64,000 bases of DNA from Gordionus sp. m RMFG-2023 (taxonomy: Eukaryota; Nematomorpha; Gordioida; Chordodea; Parachordodidae): positions 4,595,985 to 4,659,984 of the forward strand of contig NC_088776.1 in NCBI RefSeq assembly GCF_954871325.1. Reading direction: 5' to 3'. Positions 12,218-24,877 of the stretch are shown here, piece by piece; positions within the stretch are counted from its first letter, which is position 1; each line of letters begins with the position of its first letter. The notes below the pieces were generated by a model. It saw only the letters and a list, made by a program, of their open reading frames with translations, searched no databases and had not been told where the DNA came from. Both the position numbers and the translations under genes were made by a program.

Positions 12218-12341
12218 GGTATTAGGCTTTTGCTTGCCGAATTTTGAGGCTTACACAATATTATTTTGGCTAAAATCTTAATCTCGGGCCGTTTTGAAAA
12301 ATCTACCCAAATCGGTCTTTTTAACAACATTACACAGCAAC
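12218..12341. repeat. MITE family 1B, half copy
   Basis: Only the right half is present: GAGGCTTACACAATATTATT, then GGCTAAAATCTTAAT, ending TTTTTAACAACATTA. The 1B subfamily shares the inner arms of family 1A but has GGTC/GACC-type ends rather than GGCTCG. Confidence 0.6.
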
Positions 12342-12957
12342 ACTCCTAATATACGAATTATCGATCTCGAAATTCTATTTTATCGGCTAAACTTTATATG
12401 TTGACCAGCCAAAACATTACCCTTAGTGAATAGTCACCTTATATATAAGTTAACGTTATAAGTTAAATGTCACAATCGTCTTATGAACATCAAACAATTT
12501 CCAAATAACTCCACAAAGAAAAAATAAAATTGATTTTTTTAAAAATATTTTCAACTTTTGTATTAATAAATATTTTAAAAAAAATTGTCAAAGAGAGAAT
12601 AATGGTTAACTTGTTTTTTTAAACTATATATATACATTTTTTAAAAAATATTATTCGAAAAGATCACGTTTGTTTCGCGATACCGCGGCCTTGATATATA
12701 TATATATTTTTTAAAAAAAATTTAAATAATATCATGCTTTGTCTTCTTCTTCTTCTCTACGGTATTTTTTTTTACATCCACCAGGTTTATTTTTCTTAGT
12801 TAACGATAACATTTTTTTTTTCGCCGTTGTAAAATTTGGGAGATTCGTTCATTAAATTATAAGGAATTTGGCAATATGTTGAGTTTCTAATCTGGAAAAA
12901 AAAAGAATAGAAGGAAGGAAAGAAAGAAATAAATGGATGATGAATATCCTGAATTAA
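12342..12957. other. AT-rich intergenic DNA
   Basis: T-runs, a CTTCTT microsatellite near 12740 and a GGAAGGAAAG microsatellite near 12910. No gene seen. Confidence 0.45.
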
Positions 12958-13188
12958 GGCCATATTCATAGTGGGATCCGAACTGACACGATTTAACAGC
13001 TGATTGATTTTTGAATCTGTTTATGAGACCAATTTTTTTAAGATAATATTTACTTCATCTTTAATTCTCGTGCATGATTATAACCTAATAAATATTGGTT
13101 TTAAGATAGAAAAATTGATTCTCATAAACCGATTTAAGAATCGATGAGCTGTTAAATTGTGTACGGATAGTACACCATGAATGCGGCC
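12958..13188. repeat. PIF/Harbinger-like MITE (TAA duplication)
   Basis: This 231-bp palindromic element starts GGCCATATTCATAGTG and ends with the inverse of GGCCGCATTCATGGTG. The inner arms carry AACAGCTGAT and its inverse ATGAGCTGTT. It is flanked by TAA on both sides (12955-12957 and 13189-13191). The 3-bp TAA duplication and GGCC termini fit non-autonomous PIF/Harbinger elements. A diverged relative lies at 43068-43270. Confidence 0.7.
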
Positions 13189-15195
13189 TAAAATCTCATG
13201 CATTTAATTTCATGTCTGATCGAACCAAAGATTATTTACTTCATATCTCGTGAGTTTTTAAATTTAGTTAATAAATTTTATTGGAATCATGATTTATTTT
13301 ACTATTAATATTTCTATATATGTATATCAAAAATTTCCTACCAAAAAATAAATATTACAAATTTAACCTTAATTCAACGTAATAATTTCAAATTATCACT
13401 TCACTTCACTTTATTCTTTATTTTCGTAAAGTAATTTAGTTTTCTTTTCATTTTTTTAAAAAAAATCTATTTTATAAAATTAATTAATTTATTGTCTAAA
13501 TTTTTTTGTTATTTTTTGGGATATGTCACAAATTAAATGGTTATATTTATAAATAGAGATCCGCGATTGACAAAATTTTTAGGCCCGGCCCGGTTGGAAT
13601 TTAACTTTTGCCCGGTCCGGTCATCAATTATGGGCGGAGAATGTATTCATTCCAGCATGAATAGAGTATTGACCCTCTAAATATCAGACAATTTTTCCCG
13701 CGAATTTTATCTATTTTTTACTTAAAATTCTAATTTTTTTAGTAATGATTGTTATGCGTAATATATTTTCGTGACGAAAATCACAATAAAGAAAGAAAGA
13801 AAGAAGGAAAAAGATCTTCGAATATTTTTTTACTCAAAATCTTGGACTAGCTAAAAAAAAAATCACAAATATTAATGGCAAAATTGTCGGAAATACACAA
13901 GGTAGGTTAGAGGTATACAACGGATCATCAAGTTAAGTTCTTGGCGGGCTATCTACTTAGCGATTTAAAATAAAAAAATATAATTTTTATTTCCACATCT
14001 TTATGGAATGTAGAACTTTTTCGAATGACTGATTTTTGTAAATTATTCTTCATTTTTTTCAAAAATAATCGATTGGGCTGCAAGGAACTCTATTTTAAGA
14101 AGTTTAAATAGAAAATTCACATTTTTTTAAGATAATATTTGACTTAAAGTTTGTCAGTTGTCACTCGAATTAAATTTTTTAATATTTTGTCAGTGTTAAA
14201 ATATAAAATATATACATACTTATATATTGTCTCTCTCGACTTGTTTTCTCTTGACATTTGATTGAGCATAATTATTAAATAAATAGATTCATATTTTAGG
14301 GCTATTTAATGAAGTTTATTTTTAAAAAAAGAAAGATTGAAAATTTTTGTGTAATATTTTTGTTTGGTATAATGAATTTTGTTTAAAATAAAAGGCATAA
14401 AAATATTAAAAGTATGACTTATTTTATTTTTTTTTTGAATAATAATATATTATTCTTTATTCTAATTCGACTGTGATCAACTTACAAGTTTCTAGTATTC
14501 TTAACGAACTTCTATTTATGTTTTAAAGATTATTTTTAAACCAATTAATTTTAAACTCATCTTGGACCAGATTGAGGGGAAAAAACGGGAGAGACAAGGG
14601 GTTAATATGAACCCCAAGGACACCTTATAAAAATAGGAGGAAATCGCATCAAAAATGACATAAGGGTATATCTTATGGAGGGGGGAGGGCGTATCGACTC
14701 TTCAACAGTAGTAATTTGAGGATTAAGCTATGACGCTCCTTTTTAAAGATTTTAAAAAAATTCAAATTTTCTTAATTGGACTCGATTTTAACCATAAGCA
14801 CGTAATTCTTGTATAGGGTAGAGGTCAGTAGTGCGCGGATTTTGTCCTGAATGCCCGCCCGTTATGGTTTTTCTTCATTAAATTCAATCGTCCGCCAGCA
14901 TTCGACCCCTCCGCCTGCCTAACCCCTCATTCATATTATGAATTTTATGAAATAAAAAAAAAGGGTTTTTAATACATAGAAATGTGTTATGTACATAATT
15001 CACCCGCTCATCGCCCACGCGTTGTTTTTAAACTAGCTCAGGCCGCCCAATGTTTTTTTTTAAAAGATGCGGCCTACGCGTCATAAAATACTACCGCGAG
15101 AAGTGATACACCACCTAGAAGATACGCCTCAATATCATTTCGATGAACCGTCCCCCTTATTTACTTTGGTTATTAGCTTACTACCAAGATTAGCT
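13189..15195. other. intergenic DNA with GC-rich patches
   Basis: AT-rich DNA with a GGCCCGGCCCGG patch at 13584-13620, a GAAAGAAAG microsatellite near 13790-13810, and a C/G-rich patch at 14825-15060 (CGCCCGCC-type words). The 66-codon frame at 15067-15267 runs into the MITE that follows and is not taken as a gene. Confidence 0.4.
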
Positions 15196-15394
15196 ATGTA
15201 TTCATTAAAAGTGTACAACAATGAAAACAGCTGGGAAAGCCATTTTGATTACCCGTATCATTATTAAAAGTTTTAAACGAGATGCCAATTTATTCTATTG
15301 ATGGGTCCAGCTGTTTTGCCATTCAACGACGCTCTTAAATGCTTTATTATGAATGCATCGTGAGTCTAGCTATAATTATTTATGTCATTGGTTA
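15196..15394. repeat. MULE-like MITE, family 2, internally deleted copy
   Basis: Holds both sub-terminal parts of family 2 (GAAAACAGCTGGGAAAGCCA on the left, GGGTCCAGCTG and ACGACGCT on the right, ending in ATGTCATTGG), but the middle third is missing. See 62903-63225 for a complete copy. Confidence 0.65.
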
Positions 15395-15965
15395 TTAGAG
15401 TTGTTGGAATTAGCACGCACGCATTATTATTTTTACTATGTTTATTCACTCTCCCCCCACCACTTATCGCGATCCAATCCCAAGGTCGCGTTTACCATTA
15501 ATGTCTTTAATATTTTTTAAAAAAAAATGCGGAAAAGTATTAATATTTTATTAATAGACTTAAATCCGGTTTAAATATAATTATATCCATTTTTTTTGGA
15601 TTTAGATCTTATACAAGGATGCCAATATTTTTCTCTTATTTATTTCATATAAGTTTTTGTGGTTTTCTAAACTAAATTCTCGAGATAAGTAAATTTGTAT
15701 TTGAATAAGATTGTTTTTTGGCTTCCGAACTATATATATATATATATATATATGATTATACAAAATTATACTTCATAAAAAAAATGATATGCTATAATTT
15801 GTTAACCTTATTATAAAAAAAAATATTAAAAATAAGATTTTATGTGATATTTATAGGTTAATGAAAAGATACCGCCAAGTCAAAAACATATAGGTAATTT
15901 TTAAAATATTTATTAAAATGTAATAAAAAAAACCTACTTATTATTCAAAATATATATTAACTGAA
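15395..15965. other. AT-rich intergenic DNA with (TA)n
   Basis: Includes a (TA)n run at about 15731-15753. Nothing coding seen. Confidence 0.5.
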
Positions 15966-16088
15966 TCACGTGGTCGAGTCCGGCCTCCTACAGTTGGCTT
16001 CAGAAAAAAAAGCATGATTCATTCGTGGGGATTCGAACCCCAAAACCAACGGATCGGCAAGCGACACTCTTACAGGCCACAGACGCTT
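15966..16088 (-). mobile_element. tRNA-derived SINE, copy 1
   Basis: On the minus strand the head reads TGGCCTGTAAGAG (A-box like), then GGGGTTCGAATCCCC. The latter is a perfect T-arm with a canonical GGTTCGAATCC B box at 16031-16045. A tail ends in GACCACGTGATT (inverse at 15965-15977). The acceptor and anticodon arms do not fold as a normal tRNA, so this is a SINE rather than a tRNA gene. The same head-plus-tail order recurs at 62110-62275. Confidence 0.6.
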
Positions 16089-16171
16089 TCCAAATATCAC
16101 GATTTTTTAAAAATATATATATTAAAAATAAATTTGTTAGCCCCTATCTAATTGAAAAATAAACAAAATAC

Positions 16172-16317
16172 CAGAGTTGTTAAAAGATACTTTTTAAATG
16201 GATCTAGATACAGATACATCGTCTAAAATAATATCTAGATACAGATATTTTAATCAAAAATCATCTAGATACTAGATACAGATACCACATTTTTATATCT
16301 AGATACTAATAACTCTG
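16172..16317. repeat. hAT MITE, 146 bp, with exact 8-bp target duplication
   Basis: Ends are CAGAGTTGTTA and the inverse of CAGAGTTATTA. The 8 bases CAAAATAC stand on both sides (16164-16171 and 16318-16325). The inside is made of repeated GATACAGATAC and ATCTAGATAC phrases. CAGAG ends plus an 8-bp duplication are diagnostic of hAT-type non-autonomous elements. Confidence 0.85.
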
Positions 16318-16325
16318 CAAAATAC

Positions 16326-16782
16326 CATAGGCAGTATACCTATCATTAACCAGATTTATCGGTTCTCTCTATGATGATGCTAATCTTCTTTCGACGAATA
16401 ATTCATATTTAAGGTATTTTTGCGTTTTAATAGCTACCGTTCGAGTTAGTTCCCTCCCGCTAAATTTATATGAATACGAATAAAAAAAATTATTCGAATC
16501 GTATATACGAATAAGGAAAATGTAATAATAATATCTGCCGAATAATTTTTTTATCTTATATACGATCGATTTACTCTAAAATTATTCATAAATTTCAAAA
16601 ATATTTAAAAATTTATTCATAAATATTTGAAATAATTCTCAAGTATTTAATATTTTTTTCTAGCGGAACCTTTTATTTTCCCCACTTCTATAAATAACTT
16701 TTTTAAAGAATTTCATTATCGAATCGAATATTCGGTGAATCAAATCCAATAATGCTTAATTCATATTTTTTATTCGATTTTT
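16326..16782. other. intergenic DNA with TTATTCG/CGAATAA words
   Basis: Dense in GAATA/TATTC words (16460-16740), a pattern seen again near 31800, 34255-34375 and 54780-54840, perhaps a simple-sequence family. No gene seen. Confidence 0.4.
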
Positions 16783-16882
16783 TAAAAACGGCCCGATTGA
16801 TGATTTTAGCCCAAGATAATATTATGTAGGAGATTTTGCTCAAGATGGTAGAAAGGTTTGGACCTATTTTTGCCAACACACT
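16783..16882. repeat. MITE family 1B, half copy
   Basis: Holds TTTTAGCCCAAGATAATATT, GAGATTTTGCTC and GGTAGAAAGGTTTGGACCTA, the left half of the 1B element. Confidence 0.55.
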
Positions 16883-17489
16883 GCACCATAATAATGATGA
16901 GTGCCGACACAATATAACTAAAAGATTGTAAGCGTATTTAAATCAATGGCCAAATACTATGTAAAAATTTGTTAAGAAAAACTGAAAAGATATTAATTTA
17001 AAAAAAACAATGTTAACTAAAAGCCTCAAAATATTATTTTAAAGATGATAAACTGATTTCGATCACAAAATCCTTGGGTATATTGAGAAAAAAAATAAAT
17101 ATCATCGAACATATCAGATTATGTCGATCAATGACTGGCACACGTTACACCTGGTATTAATAATTTTAAAAACAAATAAACGTTCAGCGTAAAAAATATT
17201 TTCGTCTTCCTATATTAAATAACATCTCTATAATCTTGAGTAGTGGAGATTCTTAGGTGTAATTTTTTTGCTGGCGATTATACAGAAATAAAAATCCTAT
17301 CAACCTCAAGCAACTCTTTGGGGTGAAGCAGCTTCTGTAGAAAGGAATGTTTTTTTCTTGGAAACATAGACTTAGACTAAGTTGGAAAATTATTTTTTTT
17401 TCCATTTTAAATATTTCTTAATGATAAAATCCGTTTTTCTGTTTCTAAAATTATTAAGTTATTCACGTATATAATTACAAATATAATTA

Positions 17490-17787
17490 ATTAATCCGTG
17501 GGAAAGGGGTATCCCTCTCGCTTGGGATTATTCCGCTTATACGATGGTCATATTCGCGAAACCTGACGCCCACAAAAATTCTCTTTTCGGTGGCGGAAAT
17601 AAATATTAAATTCGTTCCTGTTATCACATCAACCCTCGGAAACTTGCACCACAAGGAACTTTCTTTCCTAAAGGAGATAAGAAGAAAAATTACCCATGCC
17701 ACTGACGATCCTAAAGAATATTTCTATATTCTCCAGAACATTGGCTTAGAAATCCATTGTAATCTATTTATCCATCGTTTACTATAG
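17490..17787 (+). pseudogene. possible LINE C-terminal relic
   Basis: A frame ending at 17787 reads, near 17608-17650, KFVPVITSTLGNL. This resembles the 'VVPVVIGALG' segment near the C-terminus of many animal LINE polyproteins, and is followed by a segment resembling the usual downstream helix. No reverse transcriptase core is present and no ATG begins the frame. It could be a decayed fragment of a different LINE family from the one at 1-2632, or chance similarity. Confidence 0.3.
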
Positions 17788-18301
17788 TATTTTTATTTAG
17801 TAATTTATTTTAGTCCTCTTTTTTTTTCTCTTAAATATCTATATATATATATTTAAATACTTTTTTTTGTTGCATATTTTAATATAATTTTTAAGCATAG
17901 AAAGGCCACTTAAATAATTATCACTTATTAAAACTGCTATAAAATAAGTTTATAATAGTTCATGTCAAGCGGCGATTTTGTAAGTCACGTGATGTATGCT
18001 TCCGCTTGAATGAAAATGACTAGATTATTTCGTTATTTTAATTATATTTTCAAATTCGCCTTTTTTTTTAGGTGAAAATGAACGCTTAAAAATGAATATG
18101 ATCAGATACATTTGATAATTGTTTTGTTTTATATCATAATTGTGATGTAAGATAATCGATTTATTAATTATTCAATAGGTGAATTACAGATTCGTTCGTA
18201 ATCGTCTACAACACAACTATAATATGGTCAAGTGTCTTGATGTCATTTTCCATAATTGAATAAAATTATTACTTGTGAATTTGAATGCATTATATAATCG
18301 C
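17788..18301. other. AT-rich intergenic DNA
   Basis: Nothing recognised apart from A/T runs. Confidence 0.45.
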
Positions 18302-19180
18302 ATCAAGGTCAATTCAGCGGAACTTGAATCGCTAAATTTTTATCGCGAAGGAATTTAATAGGGAAGGTAATATCGCGAAACCTTAACCGCGAATTTTAGA
18401 GCTAATACAATTTAACGAAACTTTTATGGCGAACCCATTATGACTAAACTTTTATCGCGAACCCTAGCTGAATTTTCTACCGAGAACGTATTTGCGCAAA
18501 GTCATTATCGCCAAATAGTGAATATATTACGAATTCATTTATTTAAAGGAAAACAACATGTTCAATATCAATTTACCCACCAAAGTTCCTTAAATCATTA
18601 ACGGGAAATGTTTTGAGGACATTTTGTCACTTATTCTCTATTGGTCAATAAATATTGGCACAACTCAGATACCAATTTCGCCAATAAGGATCAAGGTTTA
18701 ACCAATGAACTCAGTGATTAATAAAGCTTAGCGCGATTCTTATAAAATAGGACGTAGGGCAGGATAGCTAAATTTTTTAATCCAATGATAAATTTTATAA
18801 ACCAAATTAAATCATTATATAAATTTATTTAAGGCTAAAAGATATTATAAACATCATTGAATCAATCTTGTAACTATTTTAAAAAAAAAAAAATATTATT
18901 CAATTAATATAATCATAAAAATAAAATAGTTATTATTGGCAATTATCACTAAATTAACCTCGTGATATTAAATTCGCTAAAATATCTTAGCGAAATAGCT
19001 TTCGCTATATTGTCTTCGCGATTTGGGGTTCGCTGTAATGACTATCGCTATAATCTATACTCTGTAAAGCGTGATATTGTCTTCGCGGAATAGTATTCAC
19101 CAATGTGGATTCGCGATAAAAGTTTCGCTATAAACGAAATTCAGCTGTAAAAGTTTCGCTGAATTGACATGGAACCTTGT
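18302..19180. mobile_element. foldback element with repeated TTCGCGATA motifs
   Basis: An ~870-bp element whose two ends are inverted. The left begins CAAGGTCAATTCAGCG; the right ends with the inverse of CAAGGTTCCATGTCAATTCA. Both sub-terminal 200-300 bases are dense in one word, written TTTTATCGCGAA on the left and TTCGCGATAAAAG on the right, with variants TTCGCTATA, TTAGCGAAA and GGCGAACCC. The middle (18540-18950) is unique AT-rich DNA without a frame. TATAATCGC before and TATAATTGC after may be a 9-bp target duplication with one change. A non-autonomous MULE-like or foldback transposon is the best reading. Confidence 0.65.
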
Positions 19181-21930
19181 ATAATTGCTACTGCGTAAAT
19201 TATATTAAACATTTTATTTGGATGAGTGACGTGATTGACATTCTTTGGCTATAGCTGGATATTATATTTAAAATTTTTTTATTCCACAAATCTTTATCTA
19301 TTTTATTTTTTACATGCTTGAATTTTAGAACGCTTTTTATTTCATTGTGTTTTTTTTGTATATTGTAAATTATCTCATTTCTTAATAAATCCCATAACAG
19401 CTGTTGTACACTCTATAAAATATTACTTATCTTTCATTCTATTTTTACCCCCCCCCCCACCTTCCTCCCATCATTTTTAAAACGTTAACAAATTACATAA
19501 CGTAATTTTCGAAATATTACATTACAGAATATAAAGAAAATATTTTATTTTAAAAAATATCAATAATATAATTTATATCTCTTTTCTCCTTTATATCTAA
19601 ATATAAAATTAATTCATATTTATTGATTTTAAGCATTAAAAACATTATTTTTAACACGTGATTTAAGCGCCGAAACCTCTCATCGTAACTGAGAGGTTGT
19701 CAATCTTGAGACCATTTTGATAAGTATTTATCGGGATTTTAGAAAGTATGATAAGGTATCAAGATAAGGAGAGTTAATCGTTTTTGAACAAAGGCGCTCT
19801 AGGCACTCCTCCCCTAAGCCGAAGCCGCAGAGACCCCCCCTGATGAGTAAAATATAAAATGATTCAATAGGTTACTCCCTGAAATTTCAATAAATAAAAT
19901 GTAACATGCCTCCCTCACCCGGTGTTTACCCTGTTCACTATGTAACATAATAAGCTTTAAATATATTATATTGATTCTGGCTTTAAAAATTACACCTCTA
20001 ATATTTGCATAAATTATTATTATATATATATATATATAAGAATAATAACAGTTTTCTCTATATATATTATAAATATTATATTTATAAGTATTATAACTTA
20101 TTAAAGTAAAAATAACAAATAACTTTAATTAGTTGAACCTTTGTTTTCCTCGTTAGCTAATTAAACATTCTTTCCTTTATAATAATAATAGTAATACAAA
20201 ACTACACCATATAAAATTATTATTGTCAATTGTTAGCTGAAATGGGAAAATTTAAATTTTGTTTATAATATAAATTTTATATATATATCATCGATCGCAT
20301 AAAATAATATCAAAAATTTTATTTTAAGATGGAGATGAACTTTCGAAATAAAATATCAGTGAAAATCTTTATAAAAATAACCTTATCGAAGAGGTCTCTC
20401 CAGGCCTACACTCCCTCCTCCATTCCCCACTTAAGTCAATGCCGAAATTACTCTCTAAAAAAATCCCACCCATAGTAGAATAGATTAGGTGTTATTATGT
20501 AAGAGATTATGTCAAATTTCGAGGTTTTATGGATGACATTTTGTTATTATAATAGTTAACTTACAAATTGTCTTTAACTTTATTCTTCATCATGCATTTT
20601 GATTCCGAAAAAAAGGAAACTATTAATATTATTTCAGAAGCCTGGTGTGCTGATTTTAAATTTATGAATTTTGTCCAAAGTTGCTTAAATATTGTATTTG
20701 TATTTTATCTAGATACATTTTAAATAAATATCTATTATATAGAGATAGACACATTCTTAGGCGTAGTTGTATCGATCATTTGGTAGCTACAATTTTATTT
20801 TACGTTTTTTAAAAAAAATATTACATTAATTCTTACGTACTCTGGTGGTGTCGATAGGACCACAGTTGAGTTATACTTGTGATGGACTTGTGTCTGTCAA
20901 ATCCCATTAGGGTACTCCATAAGTTTTAAACTTATATTAAATATCGGTTAGTAGTTTATTATAATTAACTGAAAAATTATGTTTAATTCTAAACATTTTT
21001 ACGGATCCGTCTGCTTCATTCTAAAAATTTGTTTAACAATAAATTGACATTATTATGCACACATATATTTTACATGATATTTTTAACTAAAATGTATCTT
21101 TTTTAAAATAAATTATATCGATGTTCTCGTACTATTTATTGAAGCGCGTATCTAAATTCTAGATTATCTTTTAACAATGCCAAACTAATTTAGATGTAAA
21201 TAACCTTATATTTCATACAATTCAAATTCAGAATTTTATACGTTTACTATATTTTGTTTATAATTTTCATCATATCCCTAACTTAACAAACGATAAATTA
21301 ATCTACATTCCATCTTTATTTTATATATATATTTGTTTCTAACTATGAAGGATGAAGCAACACTGTAATTTATTGAAACCATATTTTATTTCGAGAAATT
21401 TTTAGTTTTTAACTTTAAACCTTTTTATTTCACGTAAATTACATTTTTTAAAACATCAAAAACATTTTTTTTTAATATTTAAAAAACATTTTAAAAAATA
21501 AAATTCTAACCCTTATCTCCCTAACTACTAAATAACCATTATTTTAACCTTTTCAAAAGGGGTCGTTTTCATCCTTTCATTTTTTAGAACTCATTATCTC
21601 CAAAACATGCTGTTGTCTAAATGGAGCCTAGCTATCTAATTTTCGCATTAAAATTGAAAGATGAATATTTCAATGATAATTATGAAAAATGAATGGATAT
21701 TATCATTATATTTAGTTTTGTAAGTTGATAGATTTGTAATCCATATTTTTTTTAAAAAAATGTGTAGATATATTTCGTGTACTAGTCCAGATTTGAAAAT
21801 TGGATTAATCGGACTAACCTCAGCCCTGTCCTACTCAGTCCAGCTCATACACACAGAAATAATGTTTTCAACCACTTTTAATATCGAAATCTTCTTTTTT
21901 TAAATGTGTCTTCTTCGCCTCTTGAAGGCA
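19181..21930. other. AT-rich intergenic DNA
   Basis: A C-run at 19449-19457, (TA)n at 20024-20038 and GC-richer patches at 19790-19845 and 20385-20450. No gene or clear repeat family was recognised in 2.7 kb. Confidence 0.4.
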
Positions 21931-22290
21931 TTCAACTTTTTCAAAGTGAATGAGATGAGTGGTCGGTCACGAATGGTTGGAAGTCTTGCCGAGCGAAAAC
22001 TTGAAAATCAATGAACAGCCAGGAGTGACCTTAGGTTATGGACTCGGCTGCCACCTCGTTCATCGTATTTGCATGAACTGCAGGGGGGGCATGGATCATA
22101 TTACATCAAAAACCAAGATTGGCAGCAGTGCCACTTGTCAATCAACAAATTAGCCTTCTTTCAAAAAAAATCTAGTAACCCCAACGTTTTAGAACCCTGC
22201 AAATCTATCAATGGACTAGTATTTGGATCTAACTGTTTGGACACTATTCCTTTTGGGCCATGGGTAAATTCCTAATTTGGAACTTCACTT
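21931..22290 (+). other. GC-richer island with open frames, possible exon or relic
   Basis: This 350-base patch is far less AT-rich than its surroundings. Two overlapping plus frames are open: 21959-22153 (GTG start) and 22069-22275. The second reads as protein-like (HELQGGHGSYYIKNQDW and, near its end, FGSNCLDTIPFGPWVNS) but matches no family I know. Composition is similar to the true exons of the doublecortin kinase. It could be an exon, a transposase relic or a single-copy GC patch. Confidence 0.25.
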
Positions 22291-23376
22291 TTGTCTCAGC
22301 CTTCCCAATGAATATTAAACGCAAAACTTTATTTTTTTTCCCCAATTGCAACCTCCACTAATTATCGTTATTCACCTATCACTTTCTATTAAGTCCATAA
22401 AAACCGTAGGCAATTTTTATTCCTAAAGCAGAATATATATGATTATAAATATTTAAATAAAACCGATAATTATTGTTCCTTTTTAGGAACATATATTATG
22501 TTTTTCTTAAATTTTTTTGTTTTTAAATTGGAACCTTTACATTTAAAAATAAATTGTTATTTAGAAAAAAATACACAATCTTTATCCACACCTAATCCAT
22601 TTTTACGACTAAACTGTACAAAAGATAGGTTATTTATTTATCTTGTTTTGTTTAGAGGAAGTTAAAAAAAATGCGAATCTTTTTAGAATTTTTCTTTAAG
22701 CAATTTTTTTGGTTAAGGAGCATACGCTTTCTATATATTTGCCTCGGCCTGCTAAACGTGTTATCGCTCCCATCTTACATAAATTTTTTCCTTGTCAAAA
22801 TAATATGCCAGTTCTAGTTCGGTTGGAGCGGACCGGACACTATTTTTTCCCAGTCCTTCACCTTTTATTTTGCACTGCGCATTACAATTTTCAAATCTTT
22901 ATATTATTATTTTTTGACCAATCACAAATGGCAGTGTTAACCAAATTTAGTGCCTTAAAGTAACGCCGTTTGGATGTAAAAATTGTAACGGCAATGTGTT
23001 AAGGTAACAATGTAATCGTTACTTTTTAACAAACGCCAATTACGATTTCTTTATATTTAAATAATATGATTTATTCGCCATTGTTTGTCAAAACGAGTCA
23101 ATTTATCATTTCGCGAATATTTTTTTAAAAATGATATATTTATGAATTTTAATAACCAAATGTTTTATTTGATCAATTTATAATCATTTTCATAATATTA
23201 TTTAATTAATGCAAATTTTTTAAAAGCTTTTATTTTTAATCCCTTTTATTCATTTTCGTCCGAAATAAACAATAAACATTGGTTTTTTTCTGTGAAGGTT
23301 TATGTTGTACATTACGATTTATTTATTAAATAATCATAAAATCAACTCACTAATTTATATTTCTATTAGATTTGTA
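22291..23376. other. AT-rich intergenic DNA
   Basis: An 84-codon frame at 22709-22963 has no recognisable domain. Nothing else seen. Confidence 0.4.
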
Positions 23377-23600
23377 GTGTTGTTAAAAACGGCTCGTTTT
23401 AAGCCGATTTTTAAAAACAGCTGACTCGATATTTTAGTCAGAAAAAAATATTGATTAAGCCTCGATATTTCGATAATATAATGTCTAGACCTTTCTTCCA
23501 CCTATGAGCAAAATCTTCAGGCTTGCGTAATATTTTTGTGGACGAAATATTGAGTTAGCCGTTTTTAAAAATCAGCTCAAAACAGCCGTTTAACAACACT
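23377..23600. repeat. hAT-like MITE, family 1A, full-length
   Basis: A complete copy: TAGTGTTGTTAAAAACGGCT at the left, an internal palindrome around AGTCAGAAAAAAATATTGAT and its inverse, and GCCGTTTAACAACACTA at the right. The bases just outside are TTAGATTTG (left) and TTAGATTG (right), nearly identical, consistent with an 8-bp duplication. Confidence 0.85.
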
Positions 23601-24260
23601 ATTAGATTGTCAAGCTCATTTAACAGTCCGGTGTCTTTTTTTTGAAATAATAATTATCGGTTGGAATTATTTAAAATTATACATTGTACATTTTAAATTT
23701 ACTTTTTTTTTCTCTCTCAGGCCTTTTATGTAATCTAATACCCATGGTTTTAAATGGTATTTGCATAAAATATTATAAAGCTTATTACTATTATTATATT
23801 ACTAGATATCATAATAACTACTCACTATGTGGAAACCTTTTTATTTTACATTTTTTTTTAGTGGAGTCATTTTTGAAAATGTAATCGTAATTACAAAAAC
23901 ACATAATTTTAATTTGTATATTTTTTGTCTACATATAACCGATATTATTTATGGTTTTTTTTTCGAAGTAATAAAAAATTATAAATTAATTACTCTTATA
24001 TTATTTATTATAGTGCTTACAAATCGCAGCGTTTCGCGTTTTATTTAAAATGGTGACGCGCAAATAGGTTTTTTTTTGCCTTCCTTTTTTTACAAATAAT
24101 ATCCCCGATTTTTTATATCAACTTCCGGATCCGGGTGGCCATTTTTTTCCCTAACGACAAAATATTGGCTGGGATGAGTTACATATTTTTAAAAAAAATA
24201 AACTGGTTTGATTGTTTATTAACAAAGTTGGCCATTTGTCAATAAAGATTTGATGTAATT
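23601..24260. other. AT-rich intergenic DNA upstream of the doublecortin kinase
   Basis: T-rich DNA with short chance frames at 23684-24048. No gene recognised. Confidence 0.45.
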
Positions 24261-24262
24261 AC

Positions 24263-24582
24263 AATGACATATGATAATAGATTGACGATACATTCATAAT
24301 AATAATGCATTTGAAAGCGTCATTGAATGCAAATCAGGTGGACCCGTTATTTTGGTAACGGAATATAGTAATTATCCCCATGTTAAAAACTACTATTAAA
24401 TATTTGCTTCCTTATATCAGGCAAGCAATTCTTTAATAAAGTTTGCGTCAGACATAGGAATAAATCTCGTTTAAAATTTTTAAATAATGATACGGGTAAT
24501 CAAAATGGCGTCCCCAGCTGTTTTCATTCTTTAATGAACGTATTGTCAGTCTAGGTATTATTATGTGTCATTGGGTAATAAT
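24263..24582. repeat. MULE-like MITE, family 2
   Basis: A full-length copy of the ~320-bp palindromic family 2: AATGACATATGATAATAG at the left, ATTGACGATACATTCATAAT next, CAGGTGGACCCG and GGCGTCCCCAGCTG in opposite arms, and AGTCTAGGTATTATTATGTG near the right end. It lies about 300 bp upstream of the doublecortin-kinase start codon, so it may sit in the promoter region. Confidence 0.8.
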
Positions 24583-24877
24583 GGTATCTGAATTTATCTA
24601 TATTATTGTTTACTATTATAGAATTAAACAAACACTTAGATATAAAATATAAATTTTATTATATTTTTTTTTAGATTTAGATAATTAGATAATTAGATGC
24701 GGCAAAATATATTATCTAATAAATTGGTAAAAAAAAAGTGTTAATAAATGATTGTTAAAAATAAAGTGGAACAACCTTTTCCCCTCATCACGTGATTTTT
24801 CTCTAACCGCCTTCGTAAACTTTTGATCGCATATTCTCCTCGTTAATTTGTTATGTTGAAATTGCGGCACTTTTAAC

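Noticed and set aside
15067-15267. 66-residue frame
   Set aside because: Its second half lies within a family 2 MITE, and the first half has no homology.
15966-16088. tRNA gene on the minus strand
   Set aside because: Perfect T-arm, but poor acceptor and anticodon arms and a shared SINE tail.
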